Source: Vigna angularis
Lineage: Eukaryota > Streptophyta > Magnoliopsida > Fabales > Fabaceae
Assembly (NCBI RefSeq): GCF_016808095.1
Contig: NC_068975.1
Coordinates: 6,067,501 to 6,131,500, forward strand
Reading direction: 5' to 3'
Length of the DNA stretch: 64,000 nucleotides
The notes under the pieces were generated by a model. It ran no database searches. It saw only the letters and a program-made list of their open reading frames with translations, and was not told the origin of the DNA. Position numbers and translations under genes: made by a program. The stretch's first letter is position 1. Every line of letters starts with the position of its first letter. This document shows positions 40,891-53,675 of this stretch, in pieces.

Positions 40891-43140
40891 ATAAAAGTGG
40901 TTATAATGGGAGAGAAGAGGAGAGGAACAATAATGAGGGCTTTCAGTTTAGGGTATGGAAAATGATTATGGGGTAGGTCGTCCCAAGATAATTAATGATG
41001 GTTTGGATTGGGTCCACAACCACCATCAACACCCTTCCTTACCCCCTCACCCCTATCATGAATTACTCTTGTTTTATTTATGCTTTGGTTGTTCTATTTT
41101 GAGGTCTGCATAATTTAGAGTTTCGTTTGTGTAATTTTCATGTGTTGGGAAGTGTTGGCAGTAATCATTGTTCTTGCCGTAATGATGCGAAATGATATGA
41201 GTGAGATGTCCAAAACCAAATCCAGCTGCCTTAACTCATGTGTTAATTTGCATGGTTTGTTTTTATATGGTTGAGAGAGTGCTTTAACTTTTCAACAAAG
41301 TAAATGTGAAATGATTAAAAAGGTTTCAGAAAAGGGCAAAAAATAAAAGGATGGATGGGTGTTAAGCATTGTCATTATACTAAAGCAGGGATGTTTTAGT
41401 GGCACAGGCTCTGTTTGAGAATTAACTGTTAGCTAATTAGTGGCACAACTCCATGTTTCTCAAATTACTCTTTCATCCTTAACACACTTGTCTACTTTCT
41501 TTGTTTAAATCACTTTCATATGCTTTTTATAGTTGTAATAATCTCTCTAATAATCATTAAAAAGTAATATTCTTAAACCAATATTAAGTAATACTAGATA
41601 ATTTGACGTAGATGAGTTTCTGAAAAGGGAAGAGTAGGTGTCATTGTGGCAATGTGAGGATGGGTTACATGTGATTTTATTTTATTGTAAGTTTGCCATA
41701 ATGTGTTATGGAAAACCAAGGTACGGAGCACTACTGGTTTTTGTTAGGAAGTTCATTAGGAAAATATTATATATGTTAAAGTGTTAGGCTATTTGGAATG
41801 ACTGTACTTTCCTAAAATTGGATTCAATTATGTGTGGACATTTAAAGGAGTTGTTAGAGGAACTTCCATTTGATGTGTTAGGGTGAGCTTTTAAAGGAGT
41901 TTGAATTATGGCCAGAAAGGGAGGACGAGAGTCTACGGAGAAGACTTAACTAGGAAAGGAAAGCAAAGGCAAAGGTATGGGGACCTAAATTGAAATTGCA
42001 TGATTGTAATTATGTCCTATTGTTTTCATTCTTATTTCATGAATTTTTATCTTGTTCTTAGATGTTGTGAATGTTGAGTTTGAAAGTTAAGTTATATTGA
42101 TTGAAGTTTTATTATATTGTAAACATTGAGGTTTGTCAAACTTTGTTGTGAATGGTTTGAAACTGATTGCCAAATATGTAAGAGGTTTGTTTTGGTGCTT
42201 TAATTTGTGAATGATGAATTTGAAAAAATAAAACATGTACAATGGCCTCTTCCATTGGTTCTAATATGTCAGAATTAGCCATGAGACATCTTACCATGTT
42301 TGTAAGATCATAGAATGTGTAGGTTTAGATTAGCCTTTTCAGTTTAGTAATGTCTTCTACATCAAATCAACTTGACTAGAATCAGAGCAATTTGCCTTCA
42401 ACAACTGAAATGAATTTTGTTCCACTTCCCAAGTTTCTTCTACATTAGAAAAAGTTTACAGTGTTTCCAAATTGGTTGTTTGAATACAACACAAAAGAAG
42501 CTTTAGGTTCAGATGACCATTTGGCTTGTAGCTTTGGCTAACAAGACACACTCACCTGTCTAGCTATGCTAAATTTAAAGCAAGAAAGTTGCCAAGAGTT
42601 GAAAGAGCACCAAGGACTCTGCCAATTACTTGGACTTTTTAAAAGGCCTTTTACAACTAAAAATGAAACTAAAAGAAATCTAACCTATCACAAATCAGAT
42701 TACTCAAAAACAAATTCAAAGAAAACAAAAGGTATGTTACTGCCCACTGCTGCTACAGTTTAGTTTCTGGTCCAAATTCCTTGTGTAAAGCAAGGTGCAT
42801 GTGATCATATCAGCATGGTTTTGGACCACCTAATCAAAGTTAATTCAACACTCAAAATGAATGTAAACAGTTTTGGCTTTTCAAATCAGAAAGGTTTGTT
42901 ATCTGTTTAAAAACTCTCCACATAACACTCTCTCTTATTGCCAAAGATATGAGGCCAAGTTAGCCACACAAAGGTAAAAAAAATGAGTGTTCTGTCTGCT
43001 GTTGGATGCACTAAATTAGGCAAAATGGATTTTTCAACACTTGAAATATAGTGCAGAATTCTCTCGGTTTCTCTCATTTCCATATTTCTATCTTGTGTTT
43101 TGGTCTTATTCCCTCTTTCACTAATGAATTTCATTTGTAC
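40891..43140. other. CACTA middle interior, no recognised gene
   Basis: AT-rich, no convincing coding or repeat structure. Reading frames of 60-75 codons occur on both strands and look accidental. Confidence 0.4.
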
Positions 43141-43144
43141 CAGC

Positions 43145-43990
43145 TCATTTCTTATCGCCGAGCAAGTCGTAGAAGGAAATACTTTAGCTAGAATACACTC
43201 TGAGTTTCCCCATTGGTTTAGAAATCAGGTCTGTAGTTTTTCCTACGTTTAGAAATCGGTTAATTTGACTCTTGCTTTTATAAATTTTTTAGTGTCTTTG
43301 TAGGTTTTTAATCAGGCATTAACTCCCACAGTTCAAGAGTTAAGACATCTCTCGAATTGACCAATGAGATGTGTCAAAGAATGGCACACTTACTTCACCA
43401 ATGGTTACAAATTCCATACACATGAATGGTCTAAAAGAAAGAAAACATCAAATTGTGGTGTGTATGTGAAGGGCCTAACAGAGGGTTGTTATGATGATTT
43501 CTACGGCATCATTCACCAAATATATGAGCTAGAGTACAACAGCACTACTTCTCGTAACAGAGTAGTACTTTTTTATTGTGAATAGTTTGATCCTTCTAGA
43601 GCTGGTACTAGAGTGGATCCACGCTTTAATATTGTCGAACTCAACCAGAGATTAAGATATGGACCGTTTGATCCTTTCATTCTACCAACTAATGTCAGAC
43701 AGGTTTATTATGTGACATATCCATCATTCCGCAATATTGACAAGTGTGGTTGGGTCGTAGCAATACAAACCAAGCCTAGAGGTCGCATTGACTCAAATGA
43801 GGTTCAGGAAGATGTTGCCTACCAACTTGACCAAATGTCACAACCACAAGAAATTATTGAAGTTGAACGTATAACTGCATTGGTCGACCCTGATGGTGAT
43901 GGAGATGAATTAGAAGCAACAATACAAGGTGATGAAGAACAAAAAGAAGAGGAAAAAGAAGAAGAAGAAGAAGAAGAAGAAGAAGAAGAA

Positions 43991-44067
<77 letters not shown>

Positions 44068-44146
44068 CGACGAAGAAGAAGAAGATGATGATCATAATGA
44101 CTATGATGAAGAAGAAGATGATGAAGATGAAGATGACGACGATTGA
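43145..44146 (+). pseudogene. TNP2-type CACTA transposase, C-terminal part (DUF4216)
   Basis: 43145-43230 encodes a FPHWFRNQ segment, and after a probable intron 43364 onward encodes NGYKFHTHEW and YVKGL, then the DUF4216 core (YYGIIHQIYEL-like, [44 protein letters not shown]). A TAG at 43583-43585 sits where a Trp is usual (before FDPSR). The C-terminus becomes an extreme Glu then Asp run (about 43945-44140) from GAA/GAT expansion and stops at 44146. The DDE-like catalytic TNP2 domain expected upstream is missing. TNP2 would cut and join element ends in the nucleus; this piece cannot. Confidence 0.82.
43954..44065 (+). repeat. GAA then GAT trinucleotide microsatellite
   Basis: About 12 GAA units run directly into about 25 GAT units, with GAC/GAA-interrupted tracts to 44140. 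Read in the TNP2 frame it gives a Glu run followed by a long Asp run. The 81-90-codon frames rich in Met/Lys or Ile/Phe in the other phases are artefacts. Confidence 0.9.
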
Positions 44147-44314
44147 ATGTTGGACATCTATTTTAGCAAATTGAACTATCATTTGAATACAGTTATCTAA
44201 AATACTATCTTAAAAGTTGTATGCAATTATTTATACATTGACTTTAAAAACCATTGATCCTTCCGTATTCATTTCTTTTTTTTTTCCTTTATTCGTAACC
44301 ATTTCAATGCAGTA

Positions 44315-46157
44315 ATGACAGGACAAGGTTCAGAACGTCCTGATAAAGGAAAGGGAGTAGTAAGGCCTAAAAAGAGGCAACGACAAGCACCAAAGTATGT
44401 ACTTAGGGTGCCTGCTAGACTACCTACCATTGTTGCCCCCGGTACATCATCTATGGGGCCTCTTCCTACCCCTACAATACAGCCTCCTACCGTGCAGTAG
44501 ACCCTACACCTACCTCTGCAATACATCGTTATCCTACCCCTACAATACACCCTTCTCCTACTCATGCAGCACACCCTTCTACTACCCTTGTAGCAGACCC
44601 TCTTCCTACTCCTGTGATTATAACCCTCACTCCTCCCCCTGTGGTTATTAACCCCACTCCTCTCCCTGACCCTACTTCTATACCTTCCTCATCTTGTATA
44701 CCGCCTTCTGAGACTGTCACACCATCTGCTGATCCAGATTCAAGTGGTGATAGTGAAGGTCTTGACCCGCCCCTCCATGATCGACCATGGATTGAGCCGT
44801 ATGGTAAAGGGTAAGATTTTAATCTCTTCATATAATTTGATGTTTAAACCCTACTTTAATTGAAATGACTTTTATTATGCAGGTTTATTCCATCTAGGGT
44901 TGCTTGCCAGGCCATCACACATTCAATTAAGCAACATTTTTTAAGTCCATGGCCTACTTGGGGAGCAATACCTGATGACGACAAAAAGCCATTCTAGGAG
45001 CGCTTTCAAGTGAACAATCCATTAAAATAATTGTCCCTCTTATTTTAGTATGTTCATTAATTATTCCAATGTTTGTTCTCTTTAATGTTACAGATGAAAG
45101 TGTAGTGGAAACCTGAACATGAAACACAGATACACAGAAATTTCCACATGAAAGCATCTCATCGGCTGTCAGAGATGTTTAGGGATGCCTGCAATGCAGG
45201 AGAGCGGCCTTACTGGCTGGACGAACAAATTTGGAACTCTTTACTGGCTCATTGGAATACAGTAGAGTTTCGCAATAAGTGTGCCAAGGCGCAGAGAAAT
45301 AGAGCATCTGAAAAGGGTGGCACCCTACATACTGGTGGGTCGATAACCATTCATGAGCATGCTATTCGTATGGTAAAATTTCATTACATAACTTTTTCTT
45401 TCATATATAAGTTATGTATTTTCTATTTCATATGTACACTTCTAATTGTAAATAATGTTACAGGCACAAGCTCTAGGACGGGCGGTCCATGTTGATTGGG
45501 TCTTTGCACAGACTCATGTAAGGAAGGGCATTAATCAATTCGTTGATGAAAGATCTCGAAAGACTCATGTAAGCAAATAACACTATTACTATTACTAATT
45601 TTTCATTTATGTCATTCTATCATTCCCTAACATTGCTTTTAATGTTTCAACAGGAAGAATTTTCTACGAGACTTTCACAGGTTAGATCTGAACATGAGTC
45701 AGCTCTTACACCGGATGATAGCAGTAATGCAGAAGACGACATACGTAGGACACAGTGCTGGGTCGAGATCGTTGGTGGGAAGAAAAAGGGTCGACTGTAC
45801 GGTGCAGGACAACTTGCTGCAAACTATACAACATCGAGAGGAGGTACTCTGAAGCACCAACCTTCTTCTTCCACCACTGCTCCTGACGAGGTCGTTCTCC
45901 GCCTCACGCAGGCACTAGAGCAACGTGACCAGGAAATCACTGATTTGAGAGCATAGTTTACAAACTTTAAGGCCCTGGTCATGAGAGTGTTGCCTGAAAC
46001 TTCACAGGATGAATTCAATATCCCTCCGACCCAGCCACGACCCTCCTTGTCACCCGCTGCCCCTCAGCAGCCCACATCAGTCCAACCCACACCAGTCCAA
46101 CCATCAATAGAGGAGCAGGATGATGAACATCATTCTAATGATAACTATGTACATTAT
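44315..46157 (+). pseudogene. TNP1-like CACTA protein (Transposase_24)
   Basis: The first exon starts MTGQGSERPDKGKG at 44315 and meets a TAG at 44498-44500, after which the frame changes (Pro/Thr-rich, 44614-44810). A GTAAGA donor lies at 44811. The core follows in pieces: FIPSRVACQAI with a TAG at 44996-44998, then EMFRDACNAGERPYWLDEQI and FRNKCAKAQRNR (45148-45370), HVDWVFAQTH after a short intron, and from 45655 the tail STRLSQVRSEHESALT with a coiled-coil-like LTQALEQRDQEITDL ending in TAG at 45954-45956. TNP1/TNPA-like proteins bind subterminal repeats and bring element ends together. At least three stops make this copy a pseudogene. Confidence 0.78.
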
Positions 46158-46410
46158 TAGTTTCATTTTGTTATTACTTGTTATAGAAACATTTGGATAT
46201 TATAACATTTGGAGTTTAGATCATTTCGATGCTAGATTAATTGGATGACTTTGGATGTTAGAACATCATTATGTTACATTGTTTTATGTTTTAAGTATAA
46301 ATACATGTTGTATGGATTAATGAATGTTCTATGGATTAATTGATGTTCTATGGATTAATGGATGTTCTATGGATATTGATCAACGATTGCATCTTTGAGA
46401 TGCATATTAT

Positions 46411-46545
46411 GCAGGTCTGTATATGCTTGAAAACTGTTATGCAGGTCTGTTTGTGCTTGAAAATTGTTATGCAGGTCTGTTTGTGCTTGAAAACTGTTAT
46501 GCAGGTCTGTTTGTTCTTGAAAACTGTTATCCAGGTCTGTTTGTG
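46411..46545 (+). repeat. 30-bp tandem repeat
   Basis: Five units of GCAGGTCTGTTTGTGCTTGA plus AAACTGTTAT, starting at 46411, 46441, 46471, 46501 and 46531, the last partial, with exact 30-bp spacing. Just upstream (46312-46375) a 22-bp unit TTCTATGGATTAATGGATG-like repeats three times. Confidence 0.9.
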
Positions 46546-46589
46546 TTGTTGGTTTCATAAGAAATACAATTGTCCCTTACATTTCCCTC

Positions 46590-46920
46590 CAACTTACCGA
46601 AGGCTTTTGCCCTTTGGTAAATACCCATGTTAGCTAATTACCAAAGGCTTCAGCCCTTCGGTAATAACCGAAGGCTTCTAGCCTTCGGTAATTACCGAAG
46701 ACTTTTAGCCTTCAGAAATTACAGAGGGCTTCTGCCCTTCGGTAATTACCGAAGGCTTCTGGCACTCGGTAATTACCGAAGGGCAAAAGCCCTCGGTAAA
46801 TGTTAGCGACAAGGGATTTACCGAGGGCTCATTGGCCGTCGATAAGCCGTCTGTAAATACCCTTTTCCGACAGCTTCTGGCATTTTGCAAGGGCTTATGG
46901 CCTTCGGTAATGCCCTTCTT
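46590..46920. repeat. CACTA right subterminal palindromic repeats
   Basis: About eight imperfect copies of ACCGAAGGCTTYTRGCCTTC GGTAATT, each near-palindromic. Left counterparts lie at 37040-37250. In En/Spm-type elements such subterminal repeats are the binding sites of the TNPA/TNP1 protein. Confidence 0.8.
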
Positions 46921-46933
46921 TTTTGTAGTGTTA

Positions 46934-49610
46934 GTAGTCCAACTACTACCTGGTGGAATAGATGACTATTATTGTACGAGCTGGTATTGATTGAGGTTGG
47001 GAGTAAGGATGGTATCCATAAAACAATACTCGTTAATATTTTTTATACATGCACGTATCCATGGACACATGTGGATATTTTTCATATTGTTTTAATACTT
47101 GTATAATATAATATATTTATAACCAAATAACTTATAAATTACATTATTATCAACAGACTATGTTAACTTCAATTTATCAGTTTTTATTTTTTAAATGACA
47201 CACAATCATTCAACTAAAAAAAAAGTATATCGTCTAACGCAATAGTAGACAATCTAATACAAGAGTAGATCATGTAATGCAACAATAGACAACTTAATGC
47301 ATGAGGAGAGCATCTAATGCATGAGCAAACCATCCAATGCAAGGGTCTAGATCGTTCAGTTAATACAAAGTCAACAAATTTTAAATATAGATAAGGTTAG
47401 TTAATCCGTTGTCGTCTCCTAAGGAATTCAATAATAATTTTCGTAAAGCAAAATAAAATGTTAGAAAGAACCACAAATTAAAAAGCATTTTTTTAAACAG
47501 TATTTAAAAGAGTGAGAATAAAACAATTAAATAATAAAGTCGACTCTTGAGTTCATTCATTATTGAATTCTTCACCATTTATTAAATGATCACAATTTAT
47601 TTAATTTACAAAACAAAAAACAAAAAAGTTTTAATCAATTTATTAAGTTTTTCACTCGTCTCTAAGTGCCTTGACAATTATATTATTTTACCACTTGAAT
47701 TAAGTAAACAATATATTGTTAGAATTAAACAAACTAACAAGAATAAAAATTAAAGAAGGCAATTAAATTATCAACAAGTGTCCAAAAACAATCCTAAGAA
47801 TAGAAACTAGAACTCAAAAAGACTCTCTTTATAAAATTGAAGAGCAACACTTGAATTTTACAAAACCTCATAATTCACTATTAACTTAAGAGAATAAACC
47901 AAGAAAGCTTTATATAAAAGACAATAAAAATAATTATAAATAAGAAAATAGAAAAGTGATGGTGAATGATGTATATTATGGTATATCATGTGTAGAGTGC
48001 TGATCCGTATCTATTTCTAGGTTTCTCTCGTTAGTTGAATCTATTTCAAAGACAAAATGATGGAAGAAGAATCCAGCTGATTCTGGTGGAAAATGGAATC
48101 ACCGAAACTTCTTCTAGGAGCTTTTGGAATTTGAACTGGAAAGAAGGATGAGCATCATTTTGTTGCAGCGGAAAGAGATGAATTATGATGATGATGACTA
48201 GAGGAAGAATGGATGATTCGGTGATGAGAAACTAATGAAGCTGTGATGGAGAAAATGGAATGAAGGCAGAGATTTGGGTGCTGAAATGTGATGCGGATGG
48301 GTGGAGATTTGCTAGTAATGGAGCCTAGCTAGGGAGAGAGGCTAGAGGAAACTCTCAAGCTCTCTCTCGGTGACCTTCAATAAGAAGAAAGTTCTGGACA
48401 GCATCAACAGAAAAAAATTCTTCATTCAATTAAAGGTGGGTTACAACCAATGGAGCAATGTATTTAAAGGAGAAACAAAGCTCCTGGTTCACGCCTACAA
48501 CGTTAGCTATGATGCAAGGAAGCAAGTGCTAGTTGTGCAAGGGTGTATAAACGTGAAGAGCCACGTTGAATCTGCTGAAACGTTTATGAAGCTGCTAGTT
48601 GCACATGAAAGGTGCTGGATGCACGTGGAAGATCACAGCTGGTGCTGGATGCACGTCAGGCTTCATATGGTGCAAAATTATGCCTTTTACTCCTTTGCTT
48701 CTCTTGGCTAAACAACTCCTAGGCTGGTTGTTTCATGATCTCCTAGCTTTATTAGACCCTACAAAACACATATAAACATATTAAAGAAAATCCCACTAAG
48801 ACTTAAAGAAGAGAAATCAAGGAAGAGTTTCTAAAAGTCCTTCTCCAACGTCCCTTTCTTAGCCTTAGATTAAGTTCGTACTCCTTTGAATGGTATGCCC
48901 TAAATGGGTTTCCATCACAAAAGCTTGGTGTTCTTACTAATTTGGTCCAAAGTAATAAATATTGTTGAGAGTTTATTGCAAGAAACAATCTAATGGACTT
49001 TTAAAGAATCAGACAATCCCATTATTCACACCTTAAAGGGTCCAAGGGTCCTCGCATACGATGATCTAACAAGTAACACATCCAACAAGTAATGCATAAC
49101 GATCCATAGTTCCACACATAAGATGGCATAGTCCACTGAACTTGTCACGAATCAACTTAACTTTTGAATCTACAAAACACTTTCTTCATTAAGCTCAAAA
49201 TACTAAGTTTTCCATAGTAAGAACAATAATGACTAAATCAAGTTGTTAGTATCGTCCATAAGTCCATTAGATTGTCTATCCTTATATTAGTTATAGACGA
49301 TGTTTAAGCTTACATATGGTTCAACTGCAAAAAAGACATTTTAGAATGTTTAAAAGCATTTATGCATTAAGCTATATAAGTCTCTTATCAGCAAACTTAA
49401 CTCATGAACAATCCAACAAATCATCTAGTGACGTCCAATAAATTAGACACCGTAGCATCTATTATGGCTTTAAAAATTAATTTTAATCAATGATTTTAGT
49501 TGAAGCTTAGCTAACTATAATTGACCAAATTATAGTTAAAATATTGGATTTAAACTCAATTAGAATTCCAAAAAGTTAAAATTAAATATCCTAAATGTAA
49601 TTGAAAAGGT
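46934..49610. other. Repeat-derived intergenic region, no recognised gene
   Basis: 47225-47345 holds about six degenerate 25-bp repeats (CATCTAATGCATGAGNAGAC type). 47390-48000 has LTR-like or leader-like phrases (CCGTTGTCGTCTCCTAAGG). 48370-48711 is open for 113 codons on the plus strand, with a repeated GGTGCTGGATGCACGT; I recognise no domain and do not call it a gene. The remainder is AT-rich. Confidence 0.4.
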
Positions 49611-50115
49611 GTTTATCATTACACAAAAAAATTGTTATTCTTTCTATACCGTATGAGTGACCGACCCTCTATTGGTCAGACAGTCAACATTCCCAAATAA
49701 GTACTAGGTGATTGAGGGTCAGTGTCTCCAACCTTGCTTACCTTTTATAGATTGTACATGAGCTCTAAAGAGTGAGGGAGCAATCAGTCAAAATTAGTTG
49801 ATCACATTACAAATTGAACACGTTTACACATAAAGTATAAGTGTGATTAGGTTAGCCCTAAATAAAAGCCTATTTTGAAACCTATAAATATAGAGGTAAA
49901 GTAAGAAGGTAGATGACTGCATTTATAGTGAATTTAATACTTTATTGTGTTAACCAATCAGCCATATAACTAATTTGAGCATCATAGCACCTTTGACAAG
50001 TACCTGCCTAAACGATTTGGAGTTGGAATACTAAGAACTTAGAAGAACTTTGTAACAGAGACTGAAGACGACGTTAAGAGGTTTGAAAAAAAGTGTGAAC
50101 AAGTGTTTTGATTAT
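49611..50115 (+). repeat. Gypsy LTR-like fragment
   Basis: Contains ACCGACCCTCTATTGGTCAG, a TATA-like CCTATAAATATAGAGG (49881-49896), and TTTGAGCATCATAGCACC then GACAAGTACCTGCC, an order typical of the U3-R-U5 region of Gypsy LTRs. I cannot find a duplicate or clean ends. Confidence 0.45.
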
Positions 50116-51590
50116 GATTCTCGACCCACACCCGAAACCCTTTCAAAATTAAACAACACCAAAAGTAGTAATTATCACAATTTAGATATTATCATTGGTA
50201 AGGATGACAATATGCCGAGATGAGTAAATATTTGACTATCACTAAAATAAATGTTGATTTACTTATGATTGCCTACAAATTAAATTTTGTAAATAAAATT
50301 AGTTTTACATATGAATAATTAGCTACAAATATGAATTTGTATATAAGTGTACATTACATACATTTTTTTAATGAGAACTAGTTATCTAGAGGCTGCCGGG
50401 AGTGCTGGTGTCATGGGAATAGTTTTCGAAGGATTAGATTCTTAGGTAAATATAATTATATCCATAGATAAGAATAATAATGATTTACCTACTTATCTTA
50501 GATATGGATTTATGAAATTATCATATGAAACAATGCTTAATAAAGTAAGAGAGTTTCATTCTACACCTCCAAGACCTTCATATTTTGAAAAGCACAATTC
50601 TATCCCAATTAAAAGCAATTAAGATGTTATTATTTAAATTATTTCTTTATTGGATTTCGAGAATTCAATTATTTCTTTATTGAATCTCAAAATTATTTCG
50701 ACAATTCTATCCACAAGAATGGATCTCAAAATTCAATTATTTCTTTATTGGATTTTGACATTTGACATAGGAGAATTAGATTTCGAGATCTGATTTGTCT
50801 CTTTCAAATTTTTATATTTGATTTTTTTTCTAAATTCGATTTTTTTTATTTGGATGTCAACATTCGGTCATGCATTTTGTTTCATTGTACTTTCTATACC
50901 TGCAAATTACACAACACACACCCTTCACTACTTTAATTTCGTTTATGAGTTAGGCTGCGCTTTATTTTCTACACCACGCGTTTCCGTGTATGCACCCCCA
51001 GTCCCAAGTGTTTAGCTTTTTTTCTCATTGCACTAACACACTTGCTATTGCACCATCGTACTTTTATTTTCAGTGCTTTCTTTTCTCATTTTTTTCATTT
51101 TGTGGATATTTTTCATTTTCATTCAACACTTGTTTTAGATTTTATTTTACTTTCACTCCATTAACTTTTTGCATCTCTCTTTTCTACAAGTATTAAAATT
51201 GAGATAAAAAAAATGAAGTACTAATTTTAAAAATGATAAACAATGAATAAAATAAAATTGAAAGATATCTTCTTTCTTTTTTTCTTGGTGTTATTTTGGT
51301 CATTTCGCATCGTGTGATACATATTTTTTAATATTTAAAAACTAAAAAAATATATAAACTGTTTTCAAAAATTAAAAACCAAATCAACATCTCAACAAAG
51401 TCTTTTAAATAACTATATAATCTTGGTTTCTATTTTAGAATAAGAAATACGAGCAAAGTTAATAATTTTGAATCTTTTTCATTCAAAACAAAATATATTT
51501 ATTCTTATTTCGTGAAAAATTAAATATTGTATAAAAAATTATGGCTTGTTTCTATTACCAAGAGGGGCAAAATAATGTAATAGGTTATAT
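50116..51590. other. Intergenic, nothing firm
   Basis: AT-rich, with ATTCAATTATTTCTTTATTG repeated (near 50666 and 50731). Reading frames of 65-68 codons at 50818-51196 are Phe-rich and look accidental. Confidence 0.4.
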
Positions 51591-52017
51591 TTTATCAAAG
51601 TTATAATAAGATTACATTGCAACAGATTTAATCGAATACGCAAATAATGTAATCGATTGCATGTTAAGAGTAAGTCAAAACATTTAAAAATATTATCGTT
51701 ATTTTAGTTAGATTTAGCATGAAAATAGTTTTCAAATAATATTATACTTAATTGATTACATAAACAGTGTAATTGGTTAAGTTTTACACTTAGACAATTT
51801 TGAAAATTTTTTCTTCAAAAACACATCACTACACATTTCAAGCAGGTGTTTGCAAGGACACAAGTTTTAATCAATTTAAGACATAATGTAATCGATTTGA
51901 AACTTGTGTAGTTTGCCACAAATTTAAGTATAAGCTATCTGATGAACTTAATTGATTACTAAACTAGTGTAATCTATTACTTCATACAAATTTGCTTTGT
52001 GCAAGTGGTTTTAACAT
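51591..52017. other. LTR-like remnant with AATCGATT motifs
   Basis: Several TTTAATCGAATACG, GTAATCGATTGC and AATTGATTACT phrases at about 100-bp spacing, continuing after the inserted solo LTR at 53180-53350 (GTTGTCATCATCAAAAACC). Same family as 10480-11110. Confidence 0.55.
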
Positions 52018-52022
52018 ATGAA

Positions 52023-53174
52023 TGATAATGATATATTTTACCATGATTCCAGTAGTGAATTAAGAGAAAATGTCAACCATTCCTTAACTTTTTTCCTTAT
52101 AAATCCTAGTTTTATTTTAGCTTGTTAAGTGGTTACACCTTAAGCTTTAATGAGATATTTTGGTCACTAATCCCTGCTTTTATGTGTTTAATTTAATTGG
52201 AAGAAGTCTATGCATCAAATGAAGTCACTAGAAACCAAGGAAAGCAAGAAAAACATCAAAAATGAAGAACCAGAATTCTGTGGAAGCTAGCCCGGGCGCC
52301 CCTGGTTTATGGGGGGTTGGAGCACCAGTGCATCATGACTGTCATGTGCCTGAGCCCCCCTCCTTCTATTAGGTGTGAAGAGCTTGACATCTTTGGGCAA
52401 ACTAGGAGTTGTGGGAACAACCCTTCATCATCCTTGGGTCTTCTCCCTTCTTTCATTTCCACCATTGTTGTAAGCTAGTTTTATTCTTGTTGGGTGATTG
52501 ATGTAGCCACTGAATTCTTATGTAATTGCAATTGTTTTGAATATATTTATTGCTTCTTTCATTGATTGCTAGTATTCTTGTTTCCAATCTTAAAGCTTGC
52601 ATGTAATAGGAATGTTCATGACATGATTTTGGAGTTTCATAGGTTATGGGGACGTAACATGAAACCTAGAACTGAAACAAGAGTCCTTGTGGTTAATTGA
52701 TTCTAGGGATGGAAGATAATTCACATGTTGTCTTAAAATCCTAACTCTTTAATGCGGGTTTGCTTGTTAGATTGTCCAAGGGATTGGAATTTAATAGGGA
52801 AAACCTAGTCTATTTCATCTAAGGGATTAGGATTAGAGTAAATTAGAAGATTGACATTAGTGAGTTAATGAATTCGGTGCAATTTTCTATACATAAGAGT
52901 GAAGTAGGTGAAATCATACCCCCAACAAGACCATTTCATATGATTTCTATTATTTTCCATTTCCAAGTGTTTGAGTTACCAAAGTTCACTTTTATCATTC
53001 TTGTTTTATATTTACTTTAATTGCATAAAAACCCAAATTATGGAATCATTCTTTAGTCCAAGTTAGTTAGAAATTATACGATTGTTTGGTGACACAAGTC
53101 TCTTCGAAAACGATACCCGCTCTTACCGATTTTATTACTTGAAACGATTTGGTACACTTGTCAAAGTCTCAACA
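52023..53174 (+). repeat. Athila-like solo LTR
   Basis: 1152 bp, starting TGATAATGATATATTTTACC and ending AAAGTCTCAACA, with a perfect 5-bp target duplication ATGAA (52018-52022, 53175-53179). The 3' part (TCTTACCGATTTTATTACTT) matches the LTR at 7391-8654. It contains a GC-rich CCCGGGCGCCCCTGG patch near 52291. No internal region. Confidence 0.9.
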
Positions 53175-53179
53175 ATGAA

Positions 53180-53675
53180 CAGATGAGAATGCATACAACA
53201 GAAGTAAACACATTTATGAACATAGTGAGTATGCATAATAATCAGTTTAGCAACATATGTATAACATAAAAACACATTTTTGTTGTTGTCATAGTAACAT
53301 ATATGTGTTGTCATCATCAAAAACCAACCACATGGGAACTGAGTTTAGCATTCACATTACTTCCCCTATCAAGCAACGACTTTCGAATTTAAAATATGAT
53401 ATTTCTAGACATATTTTTTTATAAGTTTCCATAGTTTTGTAGAGTAAATTATACTGACAACTCTAATCTCTGTTTTTAAGCTATTTTATTTCGGTTCGTC
53501 GTCTCGTCGCGATTAAGGTTGCAACACTATAATATTAATAAATAACATATTTATTTAAAATTAAATTCAACATATGAAATTTAAAGTTTCTAAATTATAT
53601 ATCTATACAAGTAAACCATTAAATAGATAAATACATAGCATTTTTTCAAATATAGATTGTAACAATTAATATACA
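53180..53675. other. LTR remnants
   Basis: 53180-53350 continues the AATCGATT-family remnant. 53380-53525 is a diverged fragment of the Tat/Ogre-like LTR end (ACTGACAACTCTAATCTC, then CGTCGTCTCGTCGCGATTAAGG). The rest is AT-rich. Confidence 0.5.

Larger units (their letters stand above)
37019..46930 (+). mobile_element. CACTA (En/Spm) transposon, complete ends, decayed genes
   Basis: The left end CACTACAAGAAATTGGCG and the right end CTTCTTTTTTGTAGTG are inverted, and a 3-bp target duplication TTA (37016-37018, 46931-46933) flanks the 9.9-kb unit. Subterminal palindromic repeats of the TTACCGAAGGC...GCCTTCGGTAA type crowd both ends (37040-37260 and 46590-46920). The genes lie in the right third: the end of TNP2 (43145-44146) and a TNP1/Transposase_24 gene (44315-46157). 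Both have stops. The catalytic part of TNP2 is absent, so the element cannot move itself, but its ends look usable in trans. Confidence 0.9.

Noticed and set aside
43910..44182. Poly-Met/Lys and poly-Ile/Phe frames
   Set aside because: Alternate phases and complement of the GAA/GAT microsatellite in the TNP2 remnant.
48370..48711. 113-codon plus-strand frame
   Set aside because: Open but with internal nucleotide repeats and no recognised motif, in repeat-derived DNA; not strong enough to call a gene.
50385..50445. A short phrase (about 20 codons) rich in Ala/Gly/Val that faintly recalls the PA domain of plant subtilases
   Set aside because: Too short, no catalytic motif nearby and a stop after 20 codons; not supportable.
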